Below, piece after piece: positions 1 through 11,735 of a stretch of DNA of 64,000 nt. The notes under the pieces were generated by a model. It was not told the origin of the DNA and did not search any database. It saw only the letters and a list, made by a program, of their open reading frames with translations. Source of the stretch: Leuctra nigra (lineage: Eukaryota > Arthropoda > Insecta > Plecoptera > Leuctridae); NCBI GenBank assembly GCA_934045905.1, contig OW203769.1:32987345-33051344 (forward strand). The letters run 5' to 3'. The translations under genes and the position numbers were made by a program. Each line of letters begins with the position of its first letter. Within the stretch, counting starts at the first letter, position 1.

Positions 1-498
1 ATAATGCATGTTTTAATTGGTGAAAATTAGAAGTTATAAAATAATAGACCAATGGTTTCAACGTGCAAGATCAATGGCAGTGTTCTACGATGTAGGTTCG
101 AAGACAAAATGTATGTTATCCAAACACGCGTAATGCTTCATCTTCTACTTCACTTAACTTGACTATGTACGAACGCTGTGCGAGGGTAGGTAGGGTAGGT
201 AGGGTCAGCGTACCAGTTCTCGTCGCCCTTTAGCATAATTCAGCATACACTAATTTTTAAAACAACTGTTTTTGAAATGTCACATCTTGTCTGCATTCCA
301 TACATGATAAATTAGACATTGACGATTCATTTCTGATTAGTCATTGCTAGCAGAGTGAGCTCAAAAAAGTTATTTTAGAGTTTTAATGAGCAAAAAACCC
401 GCTTGCCCAAATCTTGTCCACTTGAGAAATTCAACGTTAAAGTGATAGGGTATGGTTAATGACGAGAACTGAGACGCTGACTCTGTGTTATCTTCCAG
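1..498. other. 5' flank, no gene recognised
   Basis: AT-rich sequence with a short imperfect tandem of gtagggtaggtaggg type near 185-205. No coding exon, RNA gene or transposon end could be supported. An upstream exon of the following gene must exist, because the exon at 499 begins with two bases that complete a split codon, but it is not visible here. Confidence 0.5.
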
Positions 499-3400
499 AT
501 TGTCTGCCTACTAAGCCAGTTAGAAAGATAGCTCTAGAAGATGTACCGATGGGCATCTCCAACGAGTTGGTCGATCAGTTGCAATTATTAATCGAGAGCA
601 AGCTAGATAGCGTAGAGATGGACGTTACCTCGTACAATTGTCGCAAGAAGAAGATCCTGAAGAAGGCCGTGCACTCGCTAGGACTTAGGCACGAGTTTGA
701 GTGCAGGATAGAGGCGAAGGAAGGGAAAACCCGCGTTCTGTTGTTCACTCGAACCGAACCGGAGGAGGAGGACGGTAAGACCACGTTCGTCCGTGCTCCT
801 GGCATTGTACCGGATTCTTGCTTGCACTCAGTTCCTCAAGTCTTACTTTCTTCTAGCAGTATCAGCGCAGGGTATACGTAGTATGTAGGTGCACTCAAAC
901 CAATTAAAAATGGTACTTAGCGCAAAACAGATTGGCCTCTGGTCAGGTTCCTTGACAATCAATTCTTGTTATTATTATCAATGAAATCAGAGCTCACCTG
1001 CTTACTAGAGTTAGATAATGCATTAGCACAGACTTCATAGGATGATGCCATCAAACCTAAATATCAGACGATCCTTTTCTTTCAAGGTACCTACTACCGT
1101 TTATTATTTTTTCGAGTGTAGGATTTACTTATTTTTTACAAATTTAAAAGAAAGGTGTTCAAAGAAGAGGAAATGTGGAAATCATTCTAACTCTACACCT
1201 TGGCCTTCTTAGTAGTACATGTACTGCATTTTTATAATGTTTGTCTCCTGTCAACGTCTAGAGAAATGGATCTTGTTTGGGGCTGTGCGTGCATAAAGGA
1301 TGTCACACTAAAAACTAGTTCTTTTGCCACACATACACAGCCCCTCCCTGGCCTAAGCCCCCTAGGTTTACAGAGCAACAATTTTCATTATCATATTTAT
1401 TTGCATGCAATACAAAGGCTAACTTAGGCCGGGTAGGACCAACTCTGGATTAAGTAAATTATCGATGGTTAGTGGAAATTAGTGATTCTTATTGGCTGTG
1501 GAATTCGCGCCAACTTGTTTCATTGGTTAACCATCGATAGTTAACTTAATCCAGAGTTGGTCCTACCCGGTCTTACGCAGCATTGTTCTAATATTTATAA
1601 TAACAATATATAATTCAATTGGCAAAATTCCACAATACTTTTCTGTTTGTCTTATCTCTTACTTTTCTCTCAATATTCTCTGACGAAAGCCCTTCTCTTT
1701 TGTTCCAGCCGCCAAGACTCCACTAGCGAATCAGAACTCTCTGAAAACACCTCAGTCCAATCAGAAGTCTGCCCTGACGACGAAGCCCGACAAAGCGGCC
1801 GCGAAGTCACCTCTGAAGGCCGCACTCCCAGAGGACTCTGACGACGAGGAAGACGAAGAGGACGACGATGAAGATGATTCCTCGGAGGAAGATGCCATGG
1901 ACGTGTTACCGAAGGCCGCGGCTCCTCGACTCGCTAAACCTGACGACGTGAGTAACTGTAACAGAATCCTCTGATCAGTGGGAAAACATCTGTTAAGTAG
2001 GGATGCTCCATGGTATATGCCTAAGCTGTTGAATTATGTTACAAATTAATTTTATGCAAATTTAATTTATAGCAAAGAAATAAAAACGAATGCATATTTT
2101 AATAGACAACATCATAAATTAAAATTTTCATATGCAGTACCGTGATCCAAGTATCTATTATGGTTATGATTAGGGATGGAGCAAACTTGGATTTTGATAT
2201 CGACTATCGATATCATTTATATATCGATATATTGAAATATCGAAATATTGATATGGAAATAATATTTAGATGTATAGGTATGGAAATATTGATATAGGTA
2301 TCGTATGAATGTATTAAATTGCTCCTAAAACTGCTAGGAATTTCAAAAGAAAATGTAAAAAGAAATAACACAGCCGTTCCAAAATATAGGGTCACCGGCC
2401 AGATAAGAAAGAAAATGTGAATAATCTGGGAAATTGTCCATAAATCTTGTAAACGCTGCACTGCAAATATGAATTATTTTGCCATAGTAGGTATAAACTT
2501 CAATTGAGAACATAATTGTATCATGCGGTAAGGCTTCAATATATCGATATTTCGATATTTCAATATATCGATATTCAATATATTCAGGTATCGATATTTC
2601 GATATTTTTTTGATATCGATATATATCGATATATCGATATTTTCTCCATCCCTAGTTATGATCCATTGTTGAAAAGCCATAATAGATACTTGGATCACGG
2701 TACTGCATATGAAATTTTTTGAAAAGCAGAGCTAACTAGTTAATTTATGATGTTGTCTATTTGGTGCTTCATGCTAATTAAGATTGCATTTGTAAGAAAT
2801 AATTGAGGGCATTCTGAAAAAAATAGAATTTCTATCTTCTGATTTTTTTCACAATGAGATAGAATGGTGAATTCTTTGTAGGTACACCCACTTCCAATAG
2901 TTCCTATACCAGTTCCCCATCCATGTACCAACATTGGGATTTGGCCGACTTCGGGGTTGGTAGGTGTGTTTTTCCGCCACCTGGCACTTGTACAGTTTCC
3001 ACATGATGTTTTGAACTGTCTGGATCTCAATGAAGACACATTCATTACCACTACTCACTGCTGATGGAAATATTCAAGTGTATGGCTTCACATTACTTGA
3101 AACCGAGGTGTTGACTAGCAACATCCTGAACTCCATTTCCCTGTCAACGTCACAGATCTCTTGGTTTTCAGGCCCAAGATCGTGTATGATGATTCTTATT
3201 TGCTTCAGGACGAGGAGGAGAGCGACGACGAAGAGGATGACTCCTCGACCGAGGCCTCGCCGGCGCAGAACGGAGGTCAGCTGTTGGCCGACAGCGACGA
3301 TGACGAGGACTCCGATGCGGACTCGGACCTGATGAACGCCATGACGTCCAAGATCCTCGCCAAGCCGACGGCGGGCAGCGACGATGACGACGACGATGAG

Positions 3401-5015
3401 TCGGACGATGACGACGATGCTTCGCCCACTACAGGGGCCAAGAGGAAGATGGAGGAGGGATCTGATGACGAGGAAGAAGACGAGAGCGACGACGATGAGG
3501 ACGAGGATGGACCCCCACAGGTGAGGACTTGTACATTCTGTTTCATTCATATCGCTGCTTCCACGTGATGTTTTGACTCTCTGGATATTGATGAAGACAC
3601 ATTCACTATACCATTACCCACTTCTGATGGAAAACTCATCTGAACCTCGGAAGTAAAAGGCCTGATCTCCATTCTGCGTTGCACGCTTTTCTTCATGAAA
3701 TCAGCTGTATCAATTGCAATGGACTTCAGGCGTTCTACCTCTGAGATACAGAGTTGTTGCTGTCGAGTCACAATTACTTGCAAGTACACTTTCTAATCTA
3801 TTTTGTTTCTCTTGTTTGCTTACAGAAGAAGAAACTGGCCAATGGAAATGAGGTACGTTGAGATGAAAATAATTAGCTTGGTTTAGTTTACATTAGTTAG
3901 GGATGGCACCCGGTAAATTAAGGTAAATTTACCAAGGATTGTTCATTTACTGGCAAAGAAATAGTATATTTAGTTTTTTTGATCCTTTCGAATGTATGAA
4001 TGGGGATATCAAAATTTAATTAATAACCATAAGTAAACGTCAGTGTGACAATAATGTTAGGCTTATTTTACATTTAATTTTTTTTTCTCCTCGGTCAATT
4101 TGATAATTCCGTATCATATACGGTTACTTCCAATGTTGGAATTAATCTTTGTTCAGGTTTGCTTGTTTAGCAGACGCAGCGTAGGATTGTAACTTGATCA
4201 AATTGATGTGGTCGACAATTCCTTGTATGGGAGAATTTATAAGCATACTAGATTGCTCAAATCAATATGCTGTTCTGCCATAAGTTATTTCGATCGGCTA
4301 TCATCAAAATCAAAATATCACCTTATCGAAATGCAGTATTGTCATCAATAACATTGATATTGTTATTGTCCTGACTGGTAATCTTTGTAAATGGGTCAAA
4401 TAATAAAGTGGGATAGGTAGTTTAAAGTCATGACTTAGTATCAGCGATATATTTTCAGAATTTACCTCTGACCAGTAAATTTACCCATCTTTTCAGAACC
4501 GGTTAAAGTGCCGTCCCTACATATAGTTCCACATGATGTTTTGAACTGTCTGGACATTGATGAAGACATTTTCATAACCACTACTCACTGCTGAAGGACT
4601 GAGTGTGTGTGAAAGTAGCTTGTTCGTTGCTGTGGCTCACTGATGACCTCTCTCTCTCTCCCAGGGCAAGCCGATGTTCTTCGAGGACCGCGGGGGCTCA
4701 CCGGGCCAGCGCGGCGGCTTCCGGGGCGGTCGGGGCGACTTCAAGGGCGGCCGGGGAGGCGGTGACTTCCGCGGTGGTCGCGGGGGCTTCCGGGGCAGGG
4801 GAGGCGGAGACTTCAGGGGCGGCAGGGGCGGTGGTGGCTTCAGAGGCAGGGGGGGCGGCGACCGAGGGGGCGGATTCAGGGGCAGGGGAGGCTTCCGAGG
4901 GGGAAGGGGTGACGGGGGAGGATTCAGAGGGCGCGGGGGCGGTTTCCGCGGTGACCGAGGGGGCGGTGGATTCCGCGGCAGGGGCGGCTTCCAGAAGCGA
5001 GGGGGCGGAGATTAG
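499..5015 (+). CDS. Acidic/RGG nucleolar-type RNA-binding protein with R3H-like N-terminal region (5 visible coding exons)
   Basis: Exons 499-774, 1709-1947, 3209-3520, 3826-3852 and 4665-5015 (TAG stop at 5013-5015) all have AG acceptors and GT donors and join in consistent phase to about 400 residues; the true N-terminus lies upstream. The first exon resembles an R3H fold (KKAVHSLGLRHEF followed by a basic beta strand), with K in place of the usual R. Next come a Lys/Pro-rich stretch, two long Asp/Glu/Ser tracts, a nine-residue exon (KKKLANGNE), and a C-terminal domain almost wholly of FRGGRG/FRGRGGG repeats. Acidic tract plus RGG tail is the layout of nucleolin and of the Nopp140-RGG isoform, but no RRM domain is seen. 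A role in nucleolar RNA binding is inferred. Its introns carry three snoRNA-like sequences, which supports a nucleolar theme. Family assignment is uncertain; the exon structure is secure. Confidence 0.8.
1427..1572. mobile_element. PIF/Harbinger-like MITE
   Basis: 146 bp with terminal inverted repeats GGCCGGGTAGGACCAAC and its near-exact complement, flanked by TTA direct repeats (1424-1426, 1573-1575). GGC-type ends with a TTA duplication are characteristic of PIF/Harbinger. It sits in intron 1 of the acidic/RGG gene. Confidence 0.8.
2103..2760. repeat. Inverted-repeat element split by a hAT MITE
   Basis: Left arm 2103-2163 pairs with right arm about 2678-2760 (for example ccgtgatccaagtatctatt with its complement). 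The arms flank the hAT-type element at 2171-2654, which inserted into the loop. It is probably an older miniature foldback transposon in intron 2. Confidence 0.7.
2171..2654. mobile_element. hAT-type MITE rich in ATATCGATAT motifs
   Basis: Ends TAGGGATGGAG / CTCCATCCCTA with an exact 8-bp target duplication GTTATGAT (2163-2170, 2655-2662). The interior is largely interleaved ATCGATAT palindromes near both ends. No transposase is present. The 8-bp duplication and TAGGG end support the hAT superfamily. Confidence 0.85.
2996..3070 (+). ncRNA. Intronic box C/D snoRNA-like sequence 1
   Basis: Lies in intron 2 of the acidic/RGG gene. It has a terminal stem TTTCCA (2996-3001) / TGGAAA (3065-3070), a C box ATGATGT (3003-3009), a C'-like AATGAAGA and a D box CTGA (3061-3064). 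It is about 75 nt long, normal for the class, and close in sequence to the copies at 3557 and 4525 across its whole length. C/D snoRNAs are excised from introns of nucleolar and ribosomal protein genes and guide 2'-O-methylation of rRNA. The target is not identified. Confidence 0.7.
3557..3633 (+). ncRNA. Intronic box C/D snoRNA-like sequence 2
   Basis: Lies in intron 3 of the same gene. Terminal stem TTCCA (3559-3563) / TGGAA (3628-3632), C box GTGATGT (3565-3571), an internal C' TGATGA and a D box CTGA (3624-3627). It is more diverged from copies 1 and 3 in the region between the boxes, yet the boxes and the stem are kept, which is the pattern expected of a functional RNA rather than a random repeat. 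Confidence 0.65.
3898..4519. mobile_element. hAT-like MITE, TAGGGATGGCACC ends
   Basis: Starts TAGGGATGGCACCCGGTAAA and ends in a diverged complement (GTGCCGTCCCTA). The flanks give only an approximate duplication (acattagt / catatagt), so the insertion is old. It fills most of intron 4 and stops just before snoRNA-like copy 3. Confidence 0.6.
4525..4600 (+). ncRNA. Intronic box C/D snoRNA-like sequence 3
   Basis: Lies in intron 4 of the same gene. C box ATGATGT (4533-4539), C' TGATGA, D box CTGA (4591-4594). The closing stem differs from copy 1 on both sides (AGTTCC with AGGACT), so pairing is roughly kept by paired change. The D box lies about 70 nt upstream of the splice acceptor at 4664, the spacing typical of intron-hosted C/D snoRNAs. 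A miniature hAT-like element ends only about 5 nt upstream. Confidence 0.7.
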
Positions 5016-5311
5016 GTGAGTGCCGACATGATTATTATAACCTAGATGCTGCATTTGAATATTCAATTTATATATTATCATTTATCTTATATTTTCTGAT
5101 TTGTACTTTCTTGACTTGTATTTATTTTTTCACAAAATCTGTGTTTTTCATTTGTATTCTGTGTCGCCATCTTGGATTGCATTTATGTACAATGTTTACA
5201 TATCCTCTTTCCCACACTCAGACATGGCCTATGTGGGTATAATATTTTTGTTCAATCTTTCGGGTTATTTTTTGTGTTATTCAAGAATTGTGTGTAACTT
5301 GAATGAACATA

Positions 5312-6002
5312 CCGTATTAACTCGTGTATAAGACGCACTCGTGTATAAGACGCACCCTTGTTTTGATAAGTCCATTTTAAGAAAACACTTAGCATGCGTG
5401 TATAAGACGCAGTAAAATGATGAAAAACATTGTGTGTTTGTATACATGATATCCATCTAAATGTTGGTTTTCCAGCTAACTGAGCTATTTGAATGAAAAT
5501 CACTGCCAACTTGTTGTAAACAAACAGTAATTTCCTGCTTCTGAGAAAGGGGGGAGGGGAGTCTCTTCCCAGCAGCTGTTGCTTGCTTTAAGAGGCATGC
5601 ACCTGCCTTTCCTCTGCATTCCAAAACAAACCCAACTTCTCTCCTCCCCTTCCATTAAGATCGCCATTCAACAGTGTTTAGTCTATTTTATGACTGTCAG
5701 AGCAATGTTTTTCAGACGTAAACATATATTTTGTCTCCTGATCTAAATGCAAGGGAAAACATTTTGTTGCAAAAATGTAATATGTTAATAGTGTTGTGTC
5801 TAGACACAGTATGAGTAGTCCAGACAGAGTGAGAGGGAAAGGCAGAGATAGAAAACATGTGGCAGTCTACCACAGCTCTGTTTACAAACATCCACCTTGG
5901 ATTTACTGGGAAAAAAGCTTGGTATGCATGTATAAGCCGCAGGGCTGTTTTCAGAATCAAAATATTGACATATAATTGCGTCTTATACACGAGTTAATAC
6001 AG
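5312..6002. mobile_element. Tc1/mariner-like MITE
   Basis: Terminal inverted repeats of about 26 bp, CYGTATTAACTCGTGTATAA continuing to GACGCA, flanked by TA on both sides. The cgtgtataagacgca motif is repeated inside near both ends. No transposase frame. It occupies the putative 3' UTR intron. Confidence 0.7.
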
Positions 6003-6235
6003 TATTATAATAAATAAAAATGAAATGAAATGCATACTCTAGTAGACCCAAGTCATGCAACACTCGTGGCTTGTGGGGAAAATGTATGCTACACTGAATG
6101 GTCCCGGGCTGAATTGTCATTCCTTTGCCTCTGTGAATGCTAAGCCAGGGTTTCAACAATCTTCATTTTATCTGTGTGTCACCCTTTCGTTACAGAGACA
6201 CCAATTCTAACAAATATCCCGCTTCGTTGTTTCAG

Positions 6236-6690
6236 ATTTCTCTGATCTTCACAGCGGACGATTAAAGCTTAAAATCTATCACACATTTGTATTTCGTGAT
6301 GTAAATTCACTTGGACATTGAAGTTTGTAATTTGTTGCCGATTTCATTTTGATTGATTCATTCCGTGGACGGCATGTGACGATGCAAGTGCCAAATTCGA
6401 CCGCGGAGGAGAAGAACCAAGATACAGCGTTCGGGCCCGACGGTCTTGTGCAAGAAGTTTTATCTCATCAACTCTGACAGTGTAAAATGTGTTTAACATG
6501 TGATCTATTGTTTACTGTCGAAGTACAGGTAACCAGAAAGTGTTGAAAAAGAATCATTTATATTATATCTGGTTTAAAATATAATCTTTAAATTACGCCA
6601 GATTATTTGAAATGATTTTCACATGTCCTTTTCCCTTGTCCATATCTTGTAGCACCAGGTGTTTATTTTATTGATAATTTCTAATAAACG
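6236..6690 (+). other. Probable 3' UTR exon of the acidic/RGG gene
   Basis: The stop codon TAG at 5013-5015 is followed at once by the strong donor GTGAGT. A pyrimidine-containing acceptor (gttgtttcag) ends at 6235. The sequence after it has no long reading frame and contains AATAAA at about 6683. This suggests an intron of about 1.2 kb in the 3' UTR beginning directly after the stop. Another acceptor at about 6195 is possible. Confidence 0.5.
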
Positions 6691-7883
6691 ATCGTGATCC
6701 ATTTAATTGGTTGCATTTACAAGTTGAGCCACAATTCATTATCGAGTAGAATTTTTACTCGGGGAACAAGTAAAATCATTGAATGTTTAAATTCAAATAT
6801 TACTAGGTGGTTTCCTTTCTCGGATAAAACTGGTTAGCAAGTTGGAAGGCATTTGTTTCCATAGCTTTTGGCAAAGCACTGTGAGGGTTAAAACTTAATA
6901 TGATCTTATTATAAAATAATAATGAATGATTAATTATTTTTGTTCACACTTTATTAATATCTCCACGTTATATGTCAGGCCAACGTTGACCTTGAACTCC
7001 TTTACCGACATGGCGGCAAGTTTCAAAATACATTATTGCAGTTGCCTTCTTCTCGGGAAATGGAGGCTTTTGCCTGTTATTTTATATTTTTCACCCCACA
7101 TGATCCTTGGCAATAAGTTGCACTTGCCTTTTCAAATTCTGACGGCGTCCATACCTACTTCTGCTTTTTCCACCCATTCTGCATTATGCACCTAATCTGT
7201 CCCCAAACTTCAAATCACAGCAATGGCTCATTTTTTTAACTAAATGTTAAATAACCCTTTACCTATTCAATGGATTTTAGTTTTTACAGGGATCAAGTCA
7301 ACCCAAAACTAAACCCCATAATAACCAGTGTTGTGATTACATTGATTATATAATTTTTTATCTAGATAGATAACCTGCCAAAAATATCTCTAGATAAGAA
7401 TAGATAAATTTCCAAGAAATCATCTAGATTTAGATAATTATTTTACCATATACTATTCGAGAAAGTAAGGAACACAACTGACCTCTGGTGGATTTTGTGG
7501 TACGGTAGTCAATGGTAGTACTAGGTAAATGGCGGCTATCAAGGGCGCATTTGCATAAATATAAATACAAATATTTGATATAGTTGTTTGGTTTGGCCAA
7601 AAAAGTAAATTTATAGCTAAATATCAATTTCATTTGTTTTTTGTTTTTCCACTGCTTTATGGAAACACGAAATGTAAAAACAAACAAATTAATATGTGGA
7701 CCTGATAGTAGCCATCTTGCCAGAAGTGGCTCCATCACGTATCACTTATTTGTGGGAATACTGTTCCCTAATTATTTTGAAATTTTTAATTCGAAACTCG
7801 ATTTTTTTTTAAACAAGTCAACTAATGCATGCAACTAAACGGAAATGATTTTCCTTTTCATATCATGTTGAGGTTTGTGCATG
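6691..7883. other. Intergenic, no gene seen
   Basis: AT-rich. The segment about 7436-7590 resembles 62757-62890 (cgagaaagtaaggaacac and following bases), so it is a dispersed repeat of unknown type. The only open frames are short and unsupported. Confidence 0.5.
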
Positions 7884-7891
7884 TTCATGCA

Positions 7892-8306
7892 CAGGGGCGG
7901 TTCTAGGACCAAAAATGTGGGTGGGCAGACGAAATTTTGTGAAAAACACGACCCGCGGGGGGTTTGGGGGGCAAGACCCCCCAACCGCTCCGCAGGGATT
8001 TTTTTGAAAATTGATGATCCTAGAAGCGTTTTTGAGCGTTTTCGGAATAAATTTCCCTGAATTTGAAACTAAATTTAGAGACACCATCACATTAAATATA
8101 AAACAGCCACCTAATCTATAGCTTAGGGAGGAAAATACCCAACTTTTGGTTGCACTAAAAATATAATTTGTAGATTTTAGCCATATTTAAATATTTTTTT
8201 TTTTTGTAAATTGACTTTTTAATACAGAATGATACTACTTATAAGCAGGAAGAGAAAATTCTGGGTGGGCCACGGCCCACCCAGCCACCCCCTAGAACCG
8301 CGCCTG
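7892..8306. mobile_element. hAT-type MITE, CAGGGGCGGTTCTAG ends
   Basis: Ends CAGGGGCGGTTCTAG and CTAGAACCGCGCCTG with an exact 8-bp target duplication TTCATGCA (7884-7891, 8307-8314). Internal GC-rich stretches contain a further gggtgggc / gcccaccc inverted pair. Non-autonomous. Confidence 0.9.
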
Positions 8307-8413
8307 TTCATGCACACAAATGCATTTTGAATTTGCATTTTATATTTTTTTATCTAAACAGAAAATAATATTTTGTACCTATCTCGATAAATATAAAGAT
8401 AACCAATTATGTA

Positions 8414-9337
8414 ATTGAGCGAGCGTAGCGAGCGTCTCTACGGTACTCTTATGGCACTTTCTCTGTGTGTTTGTTTGTTTGTATTTTTTGTATTTTTTTG
8501 TGGTCACACCCCAGGTCAAACCGCTCAAGCAATCAATCTGAAATTTTGTACACATACTAACGTACTCTATGCGGCCCCTGTGATCGTTTTTGAACGGGAT
8601 CCCGTGATTGGTTCAAATTTAAAAAAAATATCTTTCGATTGGTTTGTTTTATCAATTTGAAATTTTGACAAGTCATTCACTAACATTTTACCCAATCATA
8701 CAAAGTTTCAGCCAAATCCTCCCATTGGTTAAAATTTAAAAAAATCTTTCATATGATTTTTGAAATTTAAACTAGAACCGTATGACCGATCAACTTAAAA
8801 CTTTTTATGGCCATTGGGACCAATATTATCTGTATTTTTGACTATTTTCAGACTTATCTGTGTTTAAATCCAAAAGTTATTGACATTTTACTGACATTTT
8901 GCGTGTAATCTGTCAAATTTCTCGAAAATGTTGATCACGGCTACTTCGACTCTTTATAGTTCCAAGGTAGTTAGAGCAGACACTTTCAAACGTATGAAAC
9001 TGATATGACCGTTCAACAGATCGTCTAATATTGTGTAAGTACACACACTTTTATCATATGAGTGGTCCCAGGTATATTTTTTTTAAATATATCCTATGAT
9101 TTTTGAATTTTAACAAGGAACATTTTAATCATAAAGGTTCAATCGATCAACTTAAAACTTTGCATGGCTATTGGGATTAATACTTAAAGAATATTTGGAG
9201 ATTTTTATACCTACAAGTCTGACGAATTTCAAGAATTGTTGGCTTTTAATGATATTTTCGATCGACATATTTTCGGTTCGAGGTGTTGCACGTGTCCGTG
9301 CTCGCTCTTCAACGCGTTACACTGAGCGTTTTCCTAG
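8414..9337 (+). mobile_element. Helentron-type non-autonomous element, copy A
   Basis: Starts ATTGAGCGAGCGTAGCGAGC and ends with the hairpin AACGC...GCGTT followed by TTTTCCTAG. GAGCGAGC near the start is inverted as GCTCGCTC-like sequence just before the 3' hairpin. A subterminal inverted repeat plus a 3' hairpin and CTAG end, with no simple TIR, is the structure of Helentron-associated elements. About 0.9 kb, shorter and more diverged than copies B and C. No Rep/helicase frame. Confidence 0.65.
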
Positions 9338-9779
9338 TTATCTAGAGTTAAAAAAATAATTATCTGCAAAAGTCGCAACACTGAAAAAAACCGACAAAAA
9401 GAAATGTCCGAGTATAAGCACCCCGGACGGGGTGTATGTTGCTACACCCCGTGTAGCAATATGTTGCTTTTTTTGCTGTATGTTGCTTTTTTTTGTATGT
9501 TGCTAACGCCCCCCCCCCCCCCCGCCCTCAGTCCGAAATAATTTTTCGGGAACCCCTCTCGGCGTCCGTGCTGATCAAATCGTAGACATCTTAAGTGTGA
9601 TCAAACTTAGAAATTATATTCTGTATCGAAAGGAAAGTTTACAATATAGAATTACATCACTGATACATAGGAAGTGGTCGAATTGGAAGTCTGTCCATGG
9701 GGAGAGATGGTGTATTGTTTAAAAAAACATTGCACCGGGTCAATGGGCATGGGCGCCGGCATAATTTCTATCGGACGTG

Positions 9780-9810
<31 letters not shown>

Positions 9811-11702
9811 GGGGGGGGCAAGATAAAGAAATGACTACCTATGCCATGGGATAAGGATGGAGTCGAGGCGCTCCCCACGCTATAGAGCGGTTTAGGAATT
9901 TTATGACACTTTTAAATCAATTTTGAGACGTTTTGAGATGTATTTTGTTGAATTATTCAACTTTTGTTTAACTTTGAACTTTGTAATGTATTAGCTGCAT
10001 GGCTCCTTCTTGCCCCACAGATGCAGGGAAATTTTTCCTTTTTTGGCACTTTGAAATCAATTGTTTAACGTTTTTTGTTTACAAAATGCACTCGTAAAAA
10101 CTACAACATTTTTATTTTCCCTGACGTCCAGGGCTCCTAGAACCTAGATTTATTCTAGAACTTTTACATTCCCAATTCTGATGGAATTCGATTCCATGTA
10201 ATGTTAATCGTTATGACCGGGACCCGATTCCATCAGAATGGAATTGGGAAAACGTTTTAGAATAGGCCTCCTGGGGAAGGCTGGCCTGGACGCCCCCCCC
10301 CCCCCCCCCTCAACACTTCCATCGTCCATGAATAGAGGGTCGGGGGGAGGACCCCAGCAACATGCAAGTCCGGGGCGCACAGGCCCGGAAAAAGTTTTAA
10401 TATCAGAAGTTATAATTTGGTGCGTTTCTACGTGATTTTGGCGCTATTTTATGCCTATTTGTATCTGCATCTATGCAAAAATTGACAAATACTCTGGAAA
10501 TGATTGAAGTTCAAGTGTACAGTGCTGTTTTTGAATCTCTCGTGGTGCTGATACATGTATGAAACGTGGATCGAGATGGACTGCGAGTAAACATTTGAAT
10601 GTTTGAGCCGTGTGGGATGGCATCGAACTCGGCACTGTGAAGTGTCTACGAACCAAGACGTCGTCGCTACGAACTGCTCTGAACCGGGACTTGCTCAGTC
10701 GCCGTCGATCTTCCACAGTGTCAACATCGCCAGCACTTCCGTACTTCACGGCAGTATGTGCGAAACAAGGAAATAAAAGTATCATCGTCTGATCTACTCC
10801 GTCAATCTCAGTGGAATTATTTTATTTATCCCTCAAGAATGGTTTCTCTTACACAGATAACGCAGGTAAGAAAAGAAAAGGAGAAAAGCATTTGGTAAAT
10901 TCTGTAAACTGAAATATTAATTACATTCCGGTGATGTGCGTCAACAACTGACATTAAATTACAATCAATTTAAATACTCGGTGATAAAATGTGAATTTCC
11001 GAAATTCGATGAAATTTACCTCAATTAATACTCGTGTACCTACAATTTAAAATTTATCATTGTTACAAACTCGTTTGAAATCCCTCTTGCTTTTAAATTC
11101 CTATTTTCGTTTATTTTATTTTATTTCCTAACGGGAAAGAATGCCCTTTGGCTCTCTCATCGTTTTCCCTTGAACGTAATTATCAAAGTCGAAGTTACCT
11201 GTTCCCGCATACCGTTCTTGATCAGAGGTCTCCGTCAGCGGCCGCTTTGCCTCGTGTGGCACGGGCTCTTCAGATGTCGATGAACCTTGTACCTTACGAG
11301 ACTCATTTAGGCGAAAGTGGGTGTACCGTTTTTTGGACATTTTTGTTGACACACCTTTCCTTTATTCCATTACGTGTCGTGGTGACATTGAAAGAGAAGA
11401 AGATGAATGACGCTCTTTTTTTAGAAATGTAGAAAATATTTATTTGATTTCTTTTTAGCTGGCAGGTATAAACTATCTGTGCAAAAGGGTAATATTCTAC
11501 AAATGTATGAGCTACGAATGAATGATTATTATGAAGCGATGGAGGAGGTCGTTGGCTATTAATTAGTAAAGAGGACACATTCCTCAGCGATATCTGTCGA
11601 CTGAAGAAAACAACTCAACTCAGCATTATGATACTGAATCTTCCAAAAGTGTCAGTAAGAATGTTACAAGGTATAGGCTGGTATAGGTATAATAAATTAA
11701 TA

Positions 11703-11735
<33 letters not shown>

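Noticed and set aside
4603..5081. Ser/Ala-rich and Pro/Glu-rich frames over the RGG exon
   Set aside because: Shadow frames of the GGC-rich RGG repeat; the RGG frame continues the acidic exons in phase.
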